A stretch of DNA of 64,000 bases from Bacillus_I endophytica_A (GTDB taxonomy: Bacteria; Bacillota; Bacilli; Bacillales; Bacillaceae_H): NCBI RefSeq assembly GCF_026790145.1, contig NZ_JALAMS010000012.1, positions 27,534 to 91,533 of the forward strand, read 5' to 3'. This document shows positions 17,828 to 26,220 of the stretch, piece after piece. Under the pieces are notes generated by a model, which had not been told where the DNA came from, did no database searches, and saw nothing but the letters and a program-made list of their open reading frames with translations. Numbering within the stretch: position 1 is the first letter of the stretch; each line of letters begins with the position of its first letter. Position numbers and translations under genes: made by a program.

Positions 17828-17986
17828 ACAGTTGTAGTCATAGTCAACAAGATTGTTAGTCCATGTTGTCTGATTCGTTACAAAAATGGCAAAGCTGTAC
17901 GTGAAAACGTAGTTTGCCTTGTATTGGATGATTACGTTTCTCCGAATGTTCAGAACAGGTTAGTAAATTTTGTTACATTAGAATAA
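17828..17986 (+). pseudogene. remnant of a KOW/L14e-like gene (ybzG type)
   Basis: B. subtilis has the small KOW-domain gene ybzG between map and infA. Here the spacer has no gene with a start codon, but one frame stays open for 52 codons. Its end, KAVRENVVCLVLDDYVSPNVQN, aligns without gaps to the YbzG C-terminal segment around LELFDYISPEVQN as I remember it; the upstream part (TVVVIVNKIV) resembles the KOW strand. A TAG at 17825, lack of a start codon and lack of a ribosome binding site argue that it is dead. The alignment is from memory and moderate. Confidence 0.55.
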
Positions 17987-18024
17987 CTGCCTTGTTGCTG
18001 GGGCAAAGAAAGGAGAGCAATTGT

Positions 18025-18243
18025 ATGGCGAAAGACGATGTAATTGAAGTAGAAGGTACCGTGATTGAGACTTTACCAAATGCAATGTTCAAGGTAGAAT
18101 TAGAAAATGGTCATACAGTGCTAGCTCATGTTTCTGGTAAAATTCGTATGCATTTCATTCGTATTTTACCTGGTGATAAAGTTACTGTTGAGCTATCACC
18201 ATATGATCTAACTCGTGGAAGAATCACGTATCGTTTCAAATAA
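18025..18243 (+). CDS. infA: Translation initiation factor IF-1
   Basis: IF-1 is an S1/OB-fold protein that blocks the A site during initiation. The product is 72 aa from the ATG giving MAKDDVIEVEGTVIETLPN; an in-frame ATG at 17992 lies upstream of the AAAGGAGAG site and is not used. The family end DLTRGRITYRFK is complete. Confidence 0.98.
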   Translation: MAKDDVIEVEGTVIETLPNAMFKVELENGHTVLAHVSGKIRMHFIRILPGDKVTVELSPYDLTRGRITYRFK

Positions 18244-18276
18244 ACTATGCACTCCGTATTACTAAGGAGGTAATAA

Positions 18277-18393
<117 letters not shown>

Positions 18394-18417
18394 TTCTCAA
18401 GGAGGTGCACTTTTCTT

Positions 18418-18783
18418 ATGGCACGTATTGCAGGTGTAGATATCCCTCGTGATAAGCGCGTAGTTATCTCAATGACTTACGTTTTCGGAATCGGTAAAGT
18501 AACAGCTCAAAAAATCTTAGCTGAAGCTGGCGTTTCTGAAGATACTCGCGTTCGCGATCTAACAGAAGATGAATTAAATAAAATTCGTGAAATTGTTGAC
18601 GGATATAAAGTAGAAGGAGATCTTCGTCGTGAAGTTTCTCTAAACATCAAACGTCTAATCGAAATTGGTTCTTACCGTGGTCTTCGCCACCGTCGTAGCT
18701 TACCAGTTCGTGGTCAACATACTAAAAACAATGCTCGTACACGTAAAGGTCCACGTCGTACAGTAGCTAACAAAAAGAAATAA
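18418..18783 (+). CDS. rpsM: 30S ribosomal protein S13
   Basis: S13 contacts the P-site tRNA and the 50S subunit. The product is 121 aa: MARIAGVDIPRDKRVVIS, the helix-hairpin-helix region GIGKVTAQKILAEAGV, the RHRRSLPVRGQHTKNNART signature and a lysine-rich tail. GGAGGTG precedes the ATG. Confidence 0.98.
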   Translation: MARIAGVDIPRDKRVVISMTYVFGIGKVTAQKILAEAGVSEDTRVRDLTEDELNKIREIVDGYKVEGDLRREVSLNIKRLIEIGSYRGLRHRRSLPVRGQHTKNNARTRKGPRRTVANKKK

Positions 18784-18805
18784 TAAGTAAGGGAGGTTAT
18801 CCAAC

Positions 18806-19195
18806 ATGGCTCGTAAAACAAACACTCGTAAACGTCGTGTGAAAAAGAATATTGAGTCAGGTATCGCTCACATTCGTTCAACTTTCAACAATACGATTGT
18901 AACGATCACTGATATGCAAGGTAATGCGATTTCTTGGTCTAGTGCTGGTGCACTTGGATTCCGTGGATCTCGTAAATCTACTCCATTCGCTGCACAAATG
19001 GCTGCTGAAACAGCTGCTAAAACAGGTATGGAAAATGGTTTAAAAACATTAGAGGTTACAGTTAAAGGCCCTGGTGCTGGTCGTGAAGCAGCTATCCGTG
19101 CTCTTCAAGCAGCAGGACTTGAAGTAACAGCAATTAAAGATGTTACACCAGTACCTCATAATGGATGCCGTCCGCCAAAACGTCGTCGTGTATAA
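18806..19195 (+). CDS. rpsK: 30S ribosomal protein S11
   Basis: S11 lies on the platform near the E site. The product is 129 aa with NNTIVTITDMQGNAISWSS, GFRGSRKSTPFAAQMAA and the C-terminal DVTPVPHNGCRPPKRRRV. GGGAGG precedes the ATG; 22 bases after rpsM. Confidence 0.98.
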   Translation: MARKTNTRKRRVKKNIESGIAHIRSTFNNTIVTITDMQGNAISWSSAGALGFRGSRKSTPFAAQMAAETAAKTGMENGLKTLEVTVKGPGAGREAAIRALQAAGLEVTAIKDVTPVPHNGCRPPKRRRV

Positions 19196-19304
19196 TTAAT
19201 TCATCTGTATATATTTCATTTTATCGTCTATAATGGGATATGATACAGATTTTTTTCCGGTCAAATGTTGTGCACATTCGGGAACTGTCTAAGAGGGAAT
19301 TTCG

Positions 19305-19335
19305 GTTAGATCATTTAGGATCTAAATGATCTAAC
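19305..19335 (+). promoter_or_regulatory. 13-bp perfect hairpin upstream of rpoA
   Basis: GTTAGATCATTTA (19305-19317) pairs perfectly with TAAATGATCTAAC (19323-19335) around the loop GGATC. No T tract follows, so it is not a classical terminator. It ends about 35 bases before the rpoA start in a 174-base spacer and may tune the step from ribosomal-protein genes to rpoA. Confidence 0.6.
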
Positions 19336-19369
19336 TGGGGTTTCGACGTTTTGAAGGAGGGTTTAATAA

Positions 19370-20314
19370 ATGATAGAGATTGAAAAGCCAAAAATCGAAA
19401 CGGTAGAAATCAGCGATGATGGAAAGTTCGGTAAGTTCGTCGTCGAACCACTTGAGCGTGGATATGGTACTACTTTGGGTAACTCCTTACGTCGTATCCT
19501 ATTATCCTCTCTCCCTGGTGCTGCTGTAACATCTATTCAAATCGATGGTGTTTTACATGAGTTCTCAACAATTCCTGGAGTTGTTGAAGACGTAACAAAC
19601 ATCATTTTAAATGTGAAGAAGCTTGCATTAAAAATCTACTCTGATGAAGAGAAGACGTTAGAAATTGATGTTCAAGGCAAAGGTGTTGTAACTGCTGCTG
19701 ATATTCAAGGAGATAGTGATGTTGAGATCTTAAATCCAGATCTTCATATTGCAACACTTGAAACAGATGCACAGTTCCGCATGCGTCTAACAGCTCAAAC
19801 AGGTCGTGGTTATGATGCTGCGGTTGAGAACAAGCATGAGGATCAACCAATTGGTGTAATTCCAATTGATTCAATCTACACGCCTGTTACGCGCGTCTCT
19901 TACTATGTTGAAAATACACGCGTTGGTCAAATGACAAACTTCGATAAGCTTACGCTTGATGTTTGGACTGATGGTAGTATTGAGCCTGAAAAAGCTGTAG
20001 CACTAGGTGCTAAAATCCTAACAGAGCATTTAAACATCTTTGTTGGATTAACAGATGAGGCACAAAAAGCAGAGATTATGGTTGAAAAAGAAGAGGATCA
20101 AAAAGAGAAAGTTCTTGAAATGACGATTGAAGAACTTGACCTTTCTGTACGTTCTTACAACTGCTTAAAACGTGCTGGCATCAACACAGTACAAGAGCTT
20201 GCGAATAAAACAGAAGAAGATATGATGAAAGTACGTAACTTAGGACGTAAATCTCTTGAAGAAGTGAAAGCTAAACTTGAAGAGCTTGGTCTTGGACTAC
20301 GTAAAGACGATTGA
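19370..20314 (+). CDS. rpoA: RNA polymerase alpha subunit
   Basis: The dimer of alpha nucleates RNA polymerase assembly, and its C-terminal domain contacts UP elements and activators. The product is 314 aa. The N-terminal assembly domain (GYGTTLGNSLRRILLSSLPG) spans about residues 1-230; a charged linker follows, then the C-terminal domain with LDLSVRSYNCLKRAGINTV and the helix-hairpin-helix NLGRKSLEEVK. GAAGGAGGG precedes the ATG. Confidence 0.99.
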   Translation: MIEIEKPKIETVEISDDGKFGKFVVEPLERGYGTTLGNSLRRILLSSLPGAAVTSIQIDGVLHEFSTIPGVVEDVTNIILNVKKLALKIYSDEEKTLEIDVQGKGVVTAADIQGDSDVEILNPDLHIATLETDAQFRMRLTAQTGRGYDAAVENKHEDQPIGVIPIDSIYTPVTRVSYYVENTRVGQMTNFDKLTLDVWTDGSIEPEKAVALGAKILTEHLNIFVGLTDEAQKAEIMVEKEEDQKEKVLEMTIEELDLSVRSYNCLKRAGINTVQELANKTEEDMMKVRNLGRKSLEEVKAKLEELGLGLRKDD

Positions 20315-20350
20315 TAGATAGCGAATTAGTAACGAAGGAGGGAAATACTC

Positions 20351-20713
20351 ATGGGATATCAAAAATTAGGTCGTACAAGTGCACAACGTAAAGCACTTCT
20401 TCGCGATTTAGCAACTGACTTAATCATCAGTGAGCGCATTGAAACAACAGAACCAAAAGCAAAAGAACTTAAGTCTGTTGTAGAAAAACTAATCACTCTT
20501 GGTAAACGTGGAGATCTACATGCTCGCCGTCAAGCTGCAGCATACATCCGCCACGAAGTAGCAAACGAAGAGACTGGTCAAGACGCTGTTCAAAAACTTT
20601 TCAGCGATGTGGCTACTCGTTATGCTGACCGTCAAGGTGGCTACACTCGTATTATGAAACTTGGACCTCGTCGTGGTGACGGTGCTCCAATGGCTATCAT
20701 CGAGTTAGTTTAA
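20351..20713 (+). CDS. rplQ: 50S ribosomal protein L17
   Basis: Large-subunit protein of 120 aa beginning MGYQKLGRTSAQRKALLRDL; the C-terminal GGYTRIMKLGPRRGDGAPMA signature is present. It is the last gene of the alpha operon and is followed by a terminator at about 20795. Confidence 0.98.
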   Translation: MGYQKLGRTSAQRKALLRDLATDLIISERIETTEPKAKELKSVVEKLITLGKRGDLHARRQAAAYIRHEVANEETGQDAVQKLFSDVATRYADRQGGYTRIMKLGPRRGDGAPMAIIELV

Positions 20714-20794
20714 TATATGAAGTTCTTAGGGCGTATGGATTCTCTTCTTTTTTAAAGAAAGTGTCTGACGCCCATTTGAACAATATAGGTGCTA

Positions 20795-20838
20795 CAAGGG
20801 CGTGACAGTTATTCTCAACTGCTCAATGCCCTTTTTTT
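20795..20838 (+). terminator. Terminator after rplQ
   Basis: AAGGGC and GCCCTT enclose a stem with TGA/TCA and CAGTT/AACTG segments and small internal mismatches, followed by seven T. It separates the alpha operon from the ECF transporter genes. Confidence 0.8.
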
Positions 20839-20887
20839 ATATGTTGAAACGAATTAGCCTAGAGGAGCATAGTAGAGGGGGCTGTAT

Positions 20888-21727
20888 ATGTCAAACTCAG
20901 TCATAGAAGTGAAAGACTTGTATTTTCGGTATGAAGAAGATGGACCTTATGTGCTAAACAACTTATCTCTTAATGTTTATAAGGGAGAATGGCTTGCAAT
21001 TGCAGGACATAATGGCTCAGGGAAATCAACGCTTGCTAAAATTTTAAACGGCCTCATTCTACCTGAACAAGGTTCTGTGAAAGTAGCAGATCTTATGCTT
21101 ACAGAAGATTCTGTATGGGATGTACGTCGCCATATTGGAATGGTATTTCAAAATCCTGATAATCAATTTGTAGGTTCAACAGTTGAAGACGACGTTGCTT
21201 TTGGGTTGGAGAATAATGGCTTTCCGTATGAAGAAATGAGAAAAAGAGTAGGGGAAGCAATTGAAGTTGTTGGAATGAAAGGGTTCGAGAAGTATGAGCC
21301 ACATCGTCTATCTGGTGGTCAGAAACAGCGAATTGGTATTGCTGGTGTTGTCGCAATGGCACCTGATGTTATCCTTTTAGATGAAGCAACATCAATGCTT
21401 GATCCAAAAGGACGTAGTGAAGTTCTCGAAACCATTCGTTTGTTAAAAAATCAACGCAATCTAACGATTATCTCCATTACCCATGACCTCAATGAAGTAG
21501 CGAAAGCTGATAGAGCAATTGTCCTCAATAAAGGAGAACTTTTTGCAACTGGAACACCTTCAGAGATTTTTGAACTTGGCAGCAAATTGACTGAGATTGG
21601 CCTTGATTTTCCATTTGCTAGTCAAATTAGTCATGTTCTGAGGGACAAAGGAATTTCTTTAGAACATATTCATTTAACAACGGACAACTTAGTGGAGGAC
21701 CTATGGAGATTATATTCAAAAATGTAG
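20888..21727 (+). CDS. ecfA1: ECF transporter ATPase EcfA1
   Basis: One of two ATPases of the energy-coupling-factor module that powers uptake of vitamins and cobalt or nickel through exchangeable S components. The product is 279 aa. Walker A is GHNGSGKST, the Q-loop region is MVFQNPDNQ, the signature is LSGGQKQR and Walker B is VILLDEATSMLDP. No substrate-binding S component is encoded next to it, which is the group II arrangement. Its 3' end overlaps ecfA2 by 25 bases. Confidence 0.96.
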   Translation: MSNSVIEVKDLYFRYEEDGPYVLNNLSLNVYKGEWLAIAGHNGSGKSTLAKILNGLILPEQGSVKVADLMLTEDSVWDVRRHIGMVFQNPDNQFVGSTVEDDVAFGLENNGFPYEEMRKRVGEAIEVVGMKGFEKYEPHRLSGGQKQRIGIAGVVAMAPDVILLDEATSMLDPKGRSEVLETIRLLKNQRNLTIISITHDLNEVAKADRAIVLNKGELFATGTPSEIFELGSKLTEIGLDFPFASQISHVLRDKGISLEHIHLTTDNLVEDLWRLYSKM

Positions 21728-22575
21728 AACATCGTTATCAGCTTAAAACACCTTTTGAACGATTAGCATTGGAAGATGTATCGCTATCCATTCCCTCTGG
21801 TCAGTTCGTATCGTTAATTGGTCATACAGGCTCTGGTAAGTCAACAGTTATCCAGCATTTGAATGCCCTTTTAAAGCCAACTAAAGGGAGTATCCAAATA
21901 GGAGATCGTACAATTGAAAGTGGTAAGAAAGAAAAGCATTTAAAAGAAATTCGCAAACGCGTTGGCGTTGTCTTTCAGTTTCCTGAACATCAGCTCTTTG
22001 ATGAGACTGTTGAAAAAGATATTTGTTTTGGTCCGATGAACTTTGGGGTTTCAGAAGAGGAAGCGAAAAAAAGGGCAAATGAGCTTGCTACAATAGTTGG
22101 TTTGCCAAAGGAAGTTCTGCAGAAATCACCATTTGATTTAAGTGGTGGACAGATGCGCCGTGTGGCAATTGCAGGAATTTTAGCAATGGAACCGCAAGTG
22201 CTTGTTCTTGATGAGCCAACAGCAGGACTTGATCCAAGAGGGCGTAATGAGATTATGAATTTGATCTCCTCTTTAAATAAAGAACAAGGATTAACGATTG
22301 TACTTGTAACGCACAGTATGGAAGATGCAGCACAATATGCAGATCGCATTATTGTAATGGATAAAGGGAAAGTTTCAATGAGCGGAACACCAAAGGAAAT
22401 CTTTAAGCAACATGAAAAGCTTAAAGAGATTGGGTTAGATATTCCAGAGCCTCTGCAGTTCATATTGGATCTAGAACAGCGTTTGGGCGTCTCCCTTAGT
22501 CATGAGGCTATTACATTTAAAAAGGCCGTAGAAGAGGTCACAAAGCTTTTTGGAGGACAAGATCATGATGAATAA
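21703..22575 (+). CDS. ecfA2: ECF transporter ATPase EcfA2
   Basis: Partner ATPase of EcfA1, 290 aa. Walker A GHTGSGKST, signature LSGGQMRR and Walker B VLVLDEPTAGLDP are intact, so both sites of the heterodimer look functional. The start lies inside ecfA1 after GTGGAGG; its end overlaps ecfT. Such overlaps suggest coupled translation in fixed stoichiometry. Confidence 0.96.
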   Translation: MEIIFKNVEHRYQLKTPFERLALEDVSLSIPSGQFVSLIGHTGSGKSTVIQHLNALLKPTKGSIQIGDRTIESGKKEKHLKEIRKRVGVVFQFPEHQLFDETVEKDICFGPMNFGVSEEEAKKRANELATIVGLPKEVLQKSPFDLSGGQMRRVAIAGILAMEPQVLVLDEPTAGLDPRGRNEIMNLISSLNKEQGLTIVLVTHSMEDAAQYADRIIVMDKGKVSMSGTPKEIFKQHEKLKEIGLDIPEPLQFILDLEQRLGVSLSHEAITFKKAVEEVTKLFGGQDHDE

Positions 22576-23362
22576 TATGATTATTGGTCAGTATGTTCCA
22601 GGAGATTCTTTTATTCATCGTATGGACCCTCGTGCAAAGCTTATTATCGTTTTTTTCTATGTAGCTGTTATTTTTCTTGCGAATAATATTATAAGCTACA
22701 GCATTATTGGTTTGTTTGCTATTTTAGCAGTACTTGTAAGTCGAGTTCCCATTTATTTTATTATTAAAGGGCTAAAGCCAATATTGTTTATTATTATTTT
22801 CACCTTTCTCCTTCATATTTTTATGACGAGGGAAGGAGAAATAATCGCAGATATTGGTTTTCTGAAGATCTATGAAGGCGGAGTTATTCAAGGGATTTAT
22901 ATTTCGCTTCGGTTCTTATTCTTAATTTTACTTACAACCCTGTTAACTCTTACAACAACACCAATTGAGGTAACAGATGGCATGGAGACCCTTTTACATC
23001 CATTAAAGAAAGTCCGTTTCCCTGTTCATGAATTAGCACTTATGATGTCTATTTCACTTCGTTTTATCCCTACTTTGATGGATGAAACAGACAAAATTTT
23101 GAAGGCTCAAACAGCACGTGGAGTAGATTTTTCGAGCGGGCCTATTAAAGATCGCCTAAAAGCTGTTGTTCCACTCTTAATTCCGCTTTTTATTAGCGCT
23201 TTTAAACGTGCAGAAGAGCTAGCAACAGCTATGGAAGCAAGAGGGTATCAAGGTGGAGAAGGACGGACAAAGTATCGTCAGCTTAGCTGGGGGTCTATTG
23301 ATACTATGGCCCTTATCATATTTTTTATTGTTGCTGCTGCTCTATTTATTGTAAGAGTCTAG
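22565..23362 (+). CDS. ecfT: ECF transporter transmembrane subunit EcfT
   Basis: Scaffold membrane protein linking EcfA1/EcfA2 to S components. The product is 265 aa from the ATG at 22565 (MMNNMIIGQYVPGDSFIHR); TTGGAGG precedes it, and an in-frame ATG at 22550 lies upstream of that site. Several hydrophobic spans are visible, as are the two coupling-helix motifs of the ARG type (AQTARGVDF and MEARGYQGG) that contact the ATPases. Confidence 0.95.
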   Translation: MMNNMIIGQYVPGDSFIHRMDPRAKLIIVFFYVAVIFLANNIISYSIIGLFAILAVLVSRVPIYFIIKGLKPILFIIIFTFLLHIFMTREGEIIADIGFLKIYEGGVIQGIYISLRFLFLILLTTLLTLTTTPIEVTDGMETLLHPLKKVRFPVHELALMMSISLRFIPTLMDETDKILKAQTARGVDFSSGPIKDRLKAVVPLLIPLFISAFKRAEELATAMEARGYQGGEGRTKYRQLSWGSIDTMALIIFFIVAAALFIVRV

Positions 23363-23374
23363 GAGATGTGAGAG

Positions 23375-24118
23375 ATGCGAAGAATTCAATGTACTGTAGC
23401 ATATGACGGAACACTGTTTTCAGGCTATCAAATACAGCCTAATGCCCGTACTGTGCAAGAAGAGATTGAAAAGGCCCTTACCCGTCTCCATGGAGGTAAG
23501 GAAGTGAAAATCCATGCCTCAGGACGCACAGATGCGTCTGTCCATGCTAAAGGGCAGGTGTTTCACTTTGATACTACAAGTACTATCAGCGTAAGCCAGC
23601 TTGAGCGAGGAGCCAATGCGCTCTTGCCAGAAGATATTGTAGTAGTTGATACAAAGGAAACGTCAGAAGATTTTCATGCTCGTTTTAGCGTGAAGAAGAA
23701 GGAATACCGTTACAAAGTGCTTTGCAGCAAAAGTCGCGATGTGTTCTTAAGGCATTATATGCACCATGTTCCATACGATTTAGATCGTAAGGTGATGAAG
23801 GAAGCTATAAAGGGCGTAATTGGTACACATGATTTTACAAGTTTTTGTTCAGCAAAGACGGAGATAGAAGATAAAGTGAGAACAATCTATGAAGCGGAAA
23901 TTATTGAAGAAGGAGACGTGCTTACATTTAGATTTGTAGGAAACGGATTTCTTTATAATATGGTCCGAATTCTAGTGGGAACACTTCTTGATCTTGGTAA
24001 CGGAAAAAGTTTTACAAAAGATATTTCAGGGATGCTAGAGGCGAAAAATCGCACTCTAACAGGCAAAACTGCACCTGGACATGGGCTATACTTGTGGAAA
24101 GTTTACTATGACAACTAA
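23375..24118 (+). CDS. truA: tRNA pseudouridine synthase A
   Basis: It makes pseudouridine at positions 38-40 of the tRNA anticodon arm. The product is 247 aa; the catalytic aspartate is D53 in GRTDASVHAKGQ, and the RYKVLCSKS and GNGFLYNMVRILVGTLLDLG blocks are typical. It is 12 bases after ecfT, the same order as in B. subtilis. Confidence 0.96.
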   Translation: MRRIQCTVAYDGTLFSGYQIQPNARTVQEEIEKALTRLHGGKEVKIHASGRTDASVHAKGQVFHFDTTSTISVSQLERGANALLPEDIVVVDTKETSEDFHARFSVKKKEYRYKVLCSKSRDVFLRHYMHHVPYDLDRKVMKEAIKGVIGTHDFTSFCSAKTEIEDKVRTIYEAEIIEEGDVLTFRFVGNGFLYNMVRILVGTLLDLGNGKSFTKDISGMLEAKNRTLTGKTAPGHGLYLWKVYYDN

Positions 24119-24136
24119 ACCTGGTGTAACATCCTC

Positions 24137-24165
24137 TTGACATTGGGAATACAACAGGCTAATAT
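24137..24165 (+). promoter_or_regulatory. Promoter of rplM-rpsI
   Basis: TTGACA at 24137-24142 and TAATAT at 24160-24165 are 17 bases apart, just after the truA stop. It would start a transcript that carries the L13 leader. Confidence 0.68.
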
Positions 24166-24181
24166 AACATATGTATGTAAT

Positions 24182-24222
24182 TTTAAACCCACGATTAGCC
24201 CCGGAAATTAATCGTGTTTAAA
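24182..24222 (+). promoter_or_regulatory. L13-type autoregulatory leader
   Basis: TTTAAAC (24182-24188) pairs with GTTTAAA (24216-24222), and ACGATTA (24191-24197) with TAATCGT (24209-24215), with two bulged C between the helices. A bulged stem 40 bases before rplM matches the known Firmicutes L13 leader family, thought to be bound by L13. Confidence 0.75.
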
Positions 24223-24261
24223 ATAAAACGTTCGAAAGTTGAAATTCTAGGAGGGTAAAAC

Positions 24262-24699
24262 ATGCGTACAACTTATATGGCGAAAGCAAGTGAAGTAGAG
24301 CGCAAATGGCTTGTAATTGACGCAGAAGGTAAAACTTTAGGTCGTCTTGCTAGCGAAGTTGCTTCTATTCTACGCGGGAAACATAAACCAACTTACACAC
24401 CACACGTTGATACTGGTGATCATGTAATCATTCTTAATGCAGCAAAAATCGAATTAACAGGTAAAAAATTGACTGACAAGATTTACTACCGTCACAGCCA
24501 ACATCCAGGCGGACTTAAATCTCGCACGGCTCTTGAAATGCGTACTAACTATTCAGAGAAAATGCTTGAACTAGCAATCCGTGGAATGCTTCCAAAAGGT
24601 AGCTTAGGTCGTCAAATGTTTAAAAAATTACATGTGTTTGCAGGAGACACTCATCCACATGAAGCACAAAAACCAGAAGTTTACGAACTTCGCGGATAA
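24262..24699 (+). CDS. rplM: 50S ribosomal protein L13
   Basis: L13 is an early assembly protein of the large subunit. The product is 145 aa, starting MRTTYMAKASEVERKWLVID, with TPHVDTGDHVIILNAAKIELTG split by short loops and the RGMLPKGSLGRQMFKKLHV signature. TAGGAGGG precedes the ATG. It is preceded by its own leader structure and co-transcribed with rpsI. Confidence 0.98.
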   Translation: MRTTYMAKASEVERKWLVIDAEGKTLGRLASEVASILRGKHKPTYTPHVDTGDHVIILNAAKIELTGKKLTDKIYYRHSQHPGGLKSRTALEMRTNYSEKMLELAIRGMLPKGSLGRQMFKKLHVFAGDTHPHEAQKPEVYELRG

Positions 24700-24719
24700 T
24701 ACGTAAGGAGGGAATTATA

Positions 24720-25112
24720 TTGGCACAGGTACAATATTACGGAACAGGTCGTCGTAAAAGCTCTGTTGCTCGCGTACGTCTAGTACCAGGTAACGGAAAC
24801 ATCGTTGTTAACGGTCGTGAAATCGAGAACTATCTTTCATCTGCAGCACTAAGAGAAGTTGTAAAACAACCTCTTGCTGCAACAGAAACTCTTGGGAACT
24901 ATGATGTATTAGTAAACGTAAACGGTGGAGGATTCACTGGTCAAGCTGGAGCAATCCGCCACGGTATCGCTCGTGCACTATTACAAGCAGACCCAGAATA
25001 TCGCGCAACACTAAAACCTGAAGGTCTATTAACTCGTGACGCTCGTATGAAAGAACGTAAAAAATACGGTCTTAAAGGCGCTCGTCGTGCACCTCAGTTC
25101 TCAAAACGTTAA
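24720..25112 (+). CDS. rpsI: 30S ribosomal protein S9
   Basis: S9 contacts P-site tRNA through its C-terminal arginine tail. The product is 130 aa with a TTG start after AAGGAGGG (MAQVQYYGTGRRKSSVARV). The C-terminal KKYGLKGARRAPQFSKR is intact. A degenerate copy of a short segment of this 3' end recurs about 7.1 kb downstream. Confidence 0.98.
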   Translation: MAQVQYYGTGRRKSSVARVRLVPGNGNIVVNGREIENYLSSAALREVVKQPLAATETLGNYDVLVNVNGGGFTGQAGAIRHGIARALLQADPEYRATLKPEGLLTRDARMKERKKYGLKGARRAPQFSKR

Positions 25113-25180
25113 TATTTCTTATATATCAACGTTTTACAACCCTTTCTCGGATTTTCGGGAAAGGGTTTTTTATTTATTTA
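25054..25180 (+). repeat. rpsI 3' end and terminator, left copy of a direct repeat
   Basis: AACGTAAAAAATACGGTCTT (25054-25073, inside rpsI) and the terminator segment beginning TTTCTCGGATTTTCGG (from 25143 to 25180) both recur, joined together, at 32142-32197. This left copy is the functional one; the material between the two blocks is missing in the right copy. Confidence 0.7.
25140..25172 (+). terminator. Terminator after rpsI
   Basis: CCCTTTC (25140-25146) pairs with GAAAGGG (25159-25165), with CG pairs inside, followed by six T. It marks the end of the conserved ribosomal region. Confidence 0.9.
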
Positions 25181-25912
25181 GATGTAAAATAACTCCCCTT
25201 TAAATACCCAGCCTAAGAAATTAGGATTTTTGCTGTTATTATCTTCTAATCTAATAAAAAGAGAATATAACTCCCCACTATGTTCAATAAGTTCCTCAAT
25301 TTTGGAATTAGTTGCTTCAGATAATAATACCTTTAATATACTTTTAATAGAAACTTTACGTAATAAAGCAAGGAAAAAACAGTATTCTACGGCTACAAAG
25401 GAACTTTTATTTAACATGGAAGAGTCCAATTTTACTGAGAAGGATATCAGCACGGTGGAAACGAGTATTTTATCAAGCATAGAGACTTTAACTGTCATTA
25501 TCATTTCAGTCACTTGGTTCGATACGATGCTCCAAAGCGTCCAATTGTTTGATGTAATGATTATGCTTATATTTGTCACGAGGCTGTCGATTGAAGGAAA
25601 TAAAGCCGTTGTTGAAGGTAAAAGTTTTTAGCATATGAATGGCTAAAAATAATACACTAGTTTTGATGATTAAGCCGCCAATCTAGGCACTTTTTTATAA
25701 TTATCCTGTTTTCGTTTTGAACAGTTTTTTTCCAGTTCATTTAAATTAGGCTTTTGTATCAGTAACAATACCCATCTATTGTACATAATTTGTTGAAGAG
25801 TATTCGAAACATGTAATGTATTCATCTGGTGTACAGTTTTTTCGATTTAACTCGGTTGTTCCCGTTTTAAATTGCTGGCACCTTTGTTAATTTATTTGAG
25901 GAGGAAAAGAAA
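25173..25912. other. AT-rich stretch without a convincing gene
   Basis: Two overlapping 133-codon frames run on opposite strands (25178-25579 minus and 25230-25631 plus). Both need GTG or TTG starts without a ribosome binding site, and neither resembles a family I know. The minus frame's end (HSGELYSLFIRLEDNNSKN) looks protein-like, so it may be the remnant of a gene. 25632-25912 contains the upstream region of the precursor gene, with direct copies of TGTACA and no clear promoter. Confidence 0.5.
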
Positions 25913-26185
25913 ATGAATGATTTCCAAAATGAACTTCAAATGTTGAATGTTGGTGATTTCCAAGCGACTCAGGCAGTGACTTGGGATCAAAATCAGTACT
26001 ATACCGATCAGGATCGACAAATTGCTGGTGTGGGATTTGGTTTTGGCCGATGCTTTAGTTGTTTTAGATGCTTTAGCTGTTTTAACTGCTTTAACTGCTT
26101 TAACTGCTTTAGTTGCTTCCGTTGCTTTAACTGTTTTAGTTGTTCTCGTTGCTCACGTTGCTCCAGATGCAGCGGCGGCAGCTAA
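25913..26185 (+). CDS. Heterocycloanthracin/sonorensin-family precursor peptide
   Basis: Likely the ribosomal precursor of a thiazole/oxazole-modified peptide. The product is 90 aa. The leader (about residues 1-46, starting MNDFQNELQMLNVGDFQ and ending GVGFGFGR) is acidic and polar. The core has 14 cysteines, at positions 47, 50, 53 and every third residue to 86; the first ten repeats are CF-S/R/N, the last four CS-R/G, ending GGS. This periodic Cys-x-x core is the hallmark of the family. The cysteines are the expected cyclisation sites, and core serines may also react. AGGAGGAAAAGAAA precedes the ATG. The three modifying enzymes follow. The final modified structure cannot be read from DNA. 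Confidence 0.9.
   Translation: MNDFQNELQMLNVGDFQATQAVTWDQNQYYTDQDRQIAGVGFGFGRCFSCFRCFSCFNCFNCFNCFSCFRCFNCFSCSRCSRCSRCSGGS
26051..26182 (+). repeat. 9-bp tandem repeats encoding the Cys-x-x core
   Basis: The core coding sequence is a run of 9-bp units. The most regular part repeats TGCTTTAAC three times in direct succession near 26085-26115, with near copies (TGCTTTAGT, TGTTTTAAC) around it. Gain or loss of a unit keeps the frame and changes the number of cysteines by one. Confidence 0.8.
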
Positions 26186-26220
26186 GCCGGTTAATAGTTT
26201 ATTTTTCTATTTAAGAAGGT

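Noticed and set aside
26051..26182. Possible CRISPR-like array
   Set aside because: Units are 9 bp without spacers and are fully explained as codons of a Cys-x-x core.
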